From: Ridgeia piscesae
Taxonomy: Eukaryota; Annelida; Polychaeta; Sabellida; Siboglinidae
DNA: 64,000 nucleotides
NCBI GenBank assembly: GCA_025642075.2
Contig: JAODUO010000033.1
Span: 177,001 to 241,000, forward strand
Direction of reading: 5' to 3'
Under the pieces are notes generated by a model. The model worked only from the letters and a program-made list of their open reading frames with translations, ran no database searches and was not told where the DNA came from. Positions 63,701-64,000 of this stretch are shown here, piece by piece. Positions within the stretch are counted from its first letter, which is position 1. Each line of letters starts with the position of its first letter. The position numbers were made by a program, and so were the translations under genes.

Positions 63701-63888
63701 AATAAACCAAAAGGTGTCCACAAAATATGTACCCGTTTAATAAATATGATATACTGACCGTCCGCGTCGGATTGAGGTGCCTTTGAGGGCGGCTGGTCGC
63801 CGCGGTCAGCCGGCTGATGTTGTCGGGGCCGTGTTCGCTTGTGCCCCGCTGGCGTCGACGCCTCGCGATCGCCGACGACGGATGCCAT
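42562..63888 (-). CDS. UBTF: UBF / UBTF, RNA polymerase I HMG-box transcription factor
   Basis: Complete 18-exon gene. Exons in transcript order: 63888-63759, 62137-62051, 60639-60461, 60169-60083, 59872-59711, 54763-54699, 53905-53761, 52396-52286, 51538-51414, 49903-49768, 49199-49056, 48412-48257, 47962-47907, 47380-47303, 44868-44685, 44217-44125, 43786-43631, 42714-42562. Total 2,247 nt, 748 residues plus stop (human UBTF is 764). UBF is a nucleolar architectural factor that binds rDNA as a dimer and recruits SL1 and Pol I. Order seen: basic N-terminus with NLS-like PAKKPKLE; dimerisation region (about 73-161); five HMG boxes (about 171-236, 262-325, 359-420, 465-527, 550-615); the SLSPKDLKRYEEY linker; Ser/Asp/Glu-rich acidic tail with eleven Asp in a row. 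Relative to human, the box-5 segment is missing. The start ATG has a strong context (A at -3, G at +4). Confidence 0.94.
43074..43511. mobile_element. Foldback MITE in UBF intron 17 (~420 bp)
   Basis: Long imperfect inverted repeats: left TTGGTTGTGGGTAGTATTTG (from 43,083), right end complement TTGGTTGTGCCTAGTAATTG (from 43,502), continuing past TGTGCACAAA. Matching inner arms (ATCTTGAGACTTRTG, TCACTGGCGCA) make the whole element nearly palindromic. Flanked by the direct repeat TATAATATA. No coding capacity. Confidence 0.75.
43631..43786 (-). CDS. UBTF: UBF exon 17: Ser/Glu-rich acidic tail, GC donor
   Basis: 52 codons, acceptor TTACAG. ELESESGSEASDAESSSDSE and SGSSSESEDAGDSQKPEW, ending TNGLQ. 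The donor is CAG|GCAAGT, a non-canonical GC donor. A GT alternative inside the exon (GATGCAG|GTGACT) would break the frame into the last exon, so the GC site is preferred. Confidence 0.88.
44125..44217 (-). CDS. UBTF: UBF exon 16: post-HMG basic linker
   Basis: 31 codons, acceptor TTCCAG, donor GTAAGT, phase 0/0. GLSPKDLKRYEEYEKAKKTK matches human SLSPQDRAAYKEYISNKRKS. Lys-rich; a likely contributor to nuclear localisation. Confidence 0.92.
44685..44868 (-). CDS. UBTF: UBF exon 15: last HMG box (box 6 type)
   Basis: Acceptor AATGCAG, donor GTCAGT, phase 2 in and 0 out. GSGYHLFSTTMLTSLTHVMH, TERMAEIARRWRNMSESEQK, AYTTKRDVLHRQH match human NGYQKFSQELL, KERMVEIGSRWQRISQSQKE, HYKKLAEEQQKQY. The junction with exon 14 spans the 45-bp array. 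Confidence 0.93.
44869..45318 (-). other. UBF intron 14, part beyond the array
   Basis: Contains a pyrimidine-rich plus-strand stretch (CTCTCTCCCCC-type, about 45,150-45,265), purine-rich in the transcript, between the array and exon 15. No other feature. Confidence 0.6.
45319..47338. repeat. Minisatellite 11, 45 bp x ~45: copies of UBF exon 14 end plus splice donor
   Basis: In transcript (minus) orientation the unit is AAGTTACACTTCCCTGGTGA, ACCCAAGAAGCCTCCTGG, then GTGAGTA: 38 nt of exon 14 followed by 7 intronic nt. The exon's own end is the first unit. Exon-proximal copies (47,000-47,330) carry more exon-like or GCA variants; distal copies are more uniform. The 723- and 421-residue plus-strand frames here are by-products of a stop-free 45-bp period. 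Confidence 0.97.
47303..47380 (-). CDS. UBTF: UBF exon 14: start of last HMG box
   Basis: Acceptor TTTCAG, donor GTGAGT, phase 2/2: KENAQAQEKTKKVVKLHFPG then EPKKPP. Matches human SSKKMKFQGEPKKPP, the entry to box 6. Its last 38 nt plus 7 intronic bases form the unit of the 45-bp array that follows it. Confidence 0.9.
47907..47962 (-). CDS. UBTF: UBF exon 13: end of HMG box 4
   Basis: 18 codons plus two bases, acceptor GTACAG, donor GTGAGT: TKYKKMAAQRKEKLAQQN, comparable to human AKYKAREAALKAQSERK. In human this is followed by box 5; here the gene goes straight to exon 14. Confidence 0.9.
48257..48412 (-). CDS. UBTF: UBF exon 12: HMG box 4
   Basis: 52 codons, acceptor GTCTAG, donor GTAACA, phase 0/0. 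RMTKPIAAVFIFMDEKESAY and ELSRLMLQDFNSLPAKEK match human KPKRPVSAMFIFSEEKRRQL and ELTRLLARMWNDLSEKKK. Confidence 0.93.
48600..48650 (+). repeat. Possible tRNA-derived SINE relic
   Basis: AGTGGTTAAAGCAATCGAG then CGGTTTTGAATCC resemble the A box and B box of tRNA-type Pol III promoters at about tRNA spacing. No clear body or tail; could be chance. Confidence 0.25.
49056..49199 (-). CDS. UBTF: UBF exon 11: end of HMG box 3 and linker
   Basis: 48 codons, acceptor CTTGCAG, donor GTTTGT, phase 0/0. YNEQYQKYLESLPEEERMAL matches human YEVELLRFLESLPEEEQQRVL. The linker is Lys/Ser/Pro-rich. Confidence 0.94.
49768..49903 (-). CDS. UBTF: UBF exon 10: HMG box 3
   Basis: Acceptor CACACAG, donor GTAACT, phase 2 in and 0 out. 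INGFNLFTSRLIVSNFPSKQ, then RMAEISRRWKALTDIERASF. Compare human NSYSLYCAELM and RMVLCSQQWKLLSQKEKDAY. Confidence 0.92.
49904..51413 (-). other. UBF intron 9, no gene seen
   Basis: 1.5 kb, AT-rich. GAGTCACAT recurs around 50,020 and 51,120 with nearby TTTTCAAAATTGAG-like sequence, possibly old interspersed repeats that I cannot name. Confidence 0.5.
51414..51538 (-). CDS. UBTF: UBF exon 9: linker into HMG box 3
   Basis: 41 codons plus two bases, acceptor GTTTAG, donor GTAAGT. ELNPDYKPKEVKSFLTKAEQ then KVKDRHSGKPDKPP matches human ...[25 protein letters not shown]. Confidence 0.93.
51612..51835. repeat. ~73-bp x 3 diverged tandem repeat
   Basis: Three copies of a unit containing GAACATGTACATTTGATAAT followed by ACAGCCACCTTACAATTAAG, in UBF intron 8. 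Confidence 0.8.
52286..52396 (-). CDS. UBTF: UBF exon 8: end of HMG box 2
   Basis: 37 codons, acceptor TTGACAG, donor GTGAGT, phase 0/0. VSRKQLYELYRKRWSQMVDK then KKMKYIKKALEAKEKYD matches human [26 protein letters not shown]. Confidence 0.93.
52789..53776. repeat. Minisatellite 12, 55 bp x ~18: copies of UBF exon 7 end plus splice donor
   Basis: In transcript (minus) orientation each unit has TGAAGAAGTACCCTCAT then GTAAGAC then TTACACTTGCATTGTTGTGT and TAGCTTATG. The first part is the last 17 nt of exon 7, and GTAAGA is its donor. The true exon end at 53,761 is the first unit. Few substitutions (CATGTGGG/CATGAGGG, AACG/AATG). Confidence 0.97.
53761..53905 (-). CDS. UBTF: UBF exon 7: start of HMG box 2
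   Basis: Acceptor GTTGCAG, donor GTAAGA, phase 2 in and 0 out. KEENPDFFQTHHSNAEYVPK then PPKPTTAVQIYINNKVAEHL and KKYPH; compare human FREDHPDLIQ and PEKPKTPQQLWYTHEKKVY. Its last 17 nt and donor are repeated about 18 times in the adjoining intron. Confidence 0.92.
54699..54763 (-). CDS. UBTF: UBF exon 6: end of HMG box 1
   Basis: 21 codons plus two bases, acceptor GTTCCAG, donor GTATGT, phase 0 in and 2 out. LKYTEAYTRENEQYKAAYAR matches human MKYIQDFQREKQEFERNLAR. Its acceptor lies within about 20 bp of the 40-bp array. Confidence 0.92.
54781..59377. repeat. Satellite 13, 40 bp x ~115, in UBF intron 5
   Basis: Unit ACTACCATCTACTGCATGAA plus CACTTACACTGATCTGTAAC, very homogeneous (AAC/AAA/TAGA and ACTG/GCTG variants in runs). 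On the transcript strand each unit contains GTTACAG-ATCAGT-GTAAGT, an acceptor-like and a donor-like sequence 6 nt apart. The array ends about 18 bp from the exon 6 acceptor. Confidence 0.97.
59711..59872 (-). CDS. UBTF: UBF exon 5: HMG box 1, main part
   Basis: 54 codons, acceptor TTACCAG, donor GTAGGC, phase 0/0. PRKPLTSYFRFFLEKRPKVS and LAKFLSEKYRSLPDQKK match box 1 of human UBF (KKPLTPYFRFFMEKRAKYA, ILSKKYKELPEKKK). The intron after it holds the 40-bp satellite. Confidence 0.94.
60083..60169 (-). CDS. UBTF: UBF exon 4: RFRTMTELVQDA segment
   Basis: 29 codons, acceptor CTTTCAG, donor GTGGGT, phase 0/0. IRRFRTMTELVQDATEWVK matches human RKFRTLTELILDAQEHVK; continues CPNSGPNKKW toward box 1. 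Confidence 0.92.
60461..60639 (-). CDS. UBTF: UBF exon 3: N-terminal dimerisation region
   Basis: Acceptor TTTGTCAG, donor GTAAGT, phase 1 in and 0 out. VEIWSNQNINELLARIKQAL then MDRLDWTTIQFGEY and CKKQWNAIMIK align with WSQEDMLTLLECMKNNLP, MDWEKVAFKDF and CKLKWVEISNEVRK of human UBF. Confidence 0.92.
60640..62050 (-). other. UBF intron 2, no gene seen
   Basis: AT-rich; no exon, array or element ends recognised. Confidence 0.55.
62051..62137 (-). CDS. UBTF: UBF exon 2: NLS-like segment
   Basis: Acceptor CTCTGTAG, donor GTATTT, phase 1/1: DAEVSPAKKPKLEPSGGSGD. Contains a monopartite NLS-like KKPKL. Not conserved with human by eye; supported by phase and splice sites. Confidence 0.78.
62138..63238 (-). 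other. UBF intron 1, AT-rich part
   Basis: AT-rich with no exon recognised; changes sharply to CpG-rich sequence at about 63,240. Confidence 0.55.
63239..63690. promoter_or_regulatory. CpG-dense segment in UBF intron 1
   Basis: Strongly CpG-rich compared with the AT-rich intron on its left. It has an exact hairpin, GGCTCGGC / GCCGAGCC with a 7-nt loop, at 63,376-63,398, and a TGACGTCG (CRE-like) site near 63,654. Probably the 3' shoulder of the UBF CpG island, or an internal promoter. Overlapping open frames look like composition artefacts. Confidence 0.45.
63759..63888 (-). CDS. UBTF: UBF exon 1: start and basic N-terminus
   Basis: ATG at 63,888 in context TTTCAAAATGG; 43 codons plus one base, donor GTCAGT. 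MASVVGDREASTPAGHKRTR then PRQHQPADRG. Basic, low complexity, CpG-rich, as is usual for a first exon under a CpG-rich promoter. Confidence 0.82.
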
Positions 63889-64000
63889 TTTGAAACGGAC
63901 GATGTTTCTGAAATGTCAGAATTGCCGCCGACTAAAATCGCCGCCGGTCACCTCGTTGATATGCCTGTGCCTCGCCGATTGTGCGGTCGTCCTGCCGGGA
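63889..64000 (-). promoter_or_regulatory. UBF 5'UTR / proximal promoter (CpG-rich)
   Basis: CpG-rich sequence directly upstream of the UBF ATG, continuing past the window edge. No TATA box visible. Transcription start cannot be placed from sequence alone. Confidence 0.5.

Overview
This is a metazoan nuclear window holding two large, intron-rich, convergent genes that I could assemble exon by exon. Every junction keeps the reading frame. The left half (+ strand, running in from beyond the left edge to 37,981) is the 3' part of a Scribble-family polarity scaffold gene: the end of PDZ3, all of PDZ4 and the long C-terminal region, in 17 coding exons. The right half (- strand, 63,888 down to 42,562) is a complete UBTF/UBF gene (nucleolar RNA polymerase I transcription factor, HMG-box family), in 18 coding exons giving about 748 residues.

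Organism: GT-AG introns, small exons and CpG-rich sequence at the UBF 5' end show an animal genome. The vertebrate-like UBF and the remarkable load of intronic minisatellites, two of which contain a copy of an exon end plus its 5' splice site, make a cephalochordate (amphioxus) my best guess. From memory, splice-site-spanning intron minisatellites have been described there under the name 'mirages'. This is inference; another invertebrate deuterostome or a spiralian is not excluded.

Layout: 1-5.9 kb Scribble PDZ exons with three minisatellites; 7.0-9.9 kb linker exons; 10.0-17.1 kb a giant ~53-bp satellite inside one intron; 17.4-23.4 kb more arrays and two linker exons; 24.2-27.4 kb 30-bp and 29-bp arrays; 30.7-38.0 kb the conserved C-terminal Scribble exons, with a piggyBac-like nonautonomous element at 31.8-32.9 kb and a candidate 12-nt microexon at 34.0 kb; 38.0-42.5 kb the convergent 3' ends with a hairpin-forming 35-bp array; 42.6-63.9 kb the UBF gene, with a foldback MITE in intron 17, a 45-bp array that repeats the end of exon 14 and its splice donor about 45 times, a 55-bp array that repeats the end of exon 7 and its donor about 18 times, and a 40-bp array of about 115 copies just upstream of exon 6. 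The UBF 5' end and CpG-rich sequence sit at the right edge.

Thirteen main arrays total roughly 24 kb, about 37% of the window. Nearly all long open reading frames in the window are artefacts of these arrays. The most interesting signal is the repeated use of splice-site sequence as minisatellite units.
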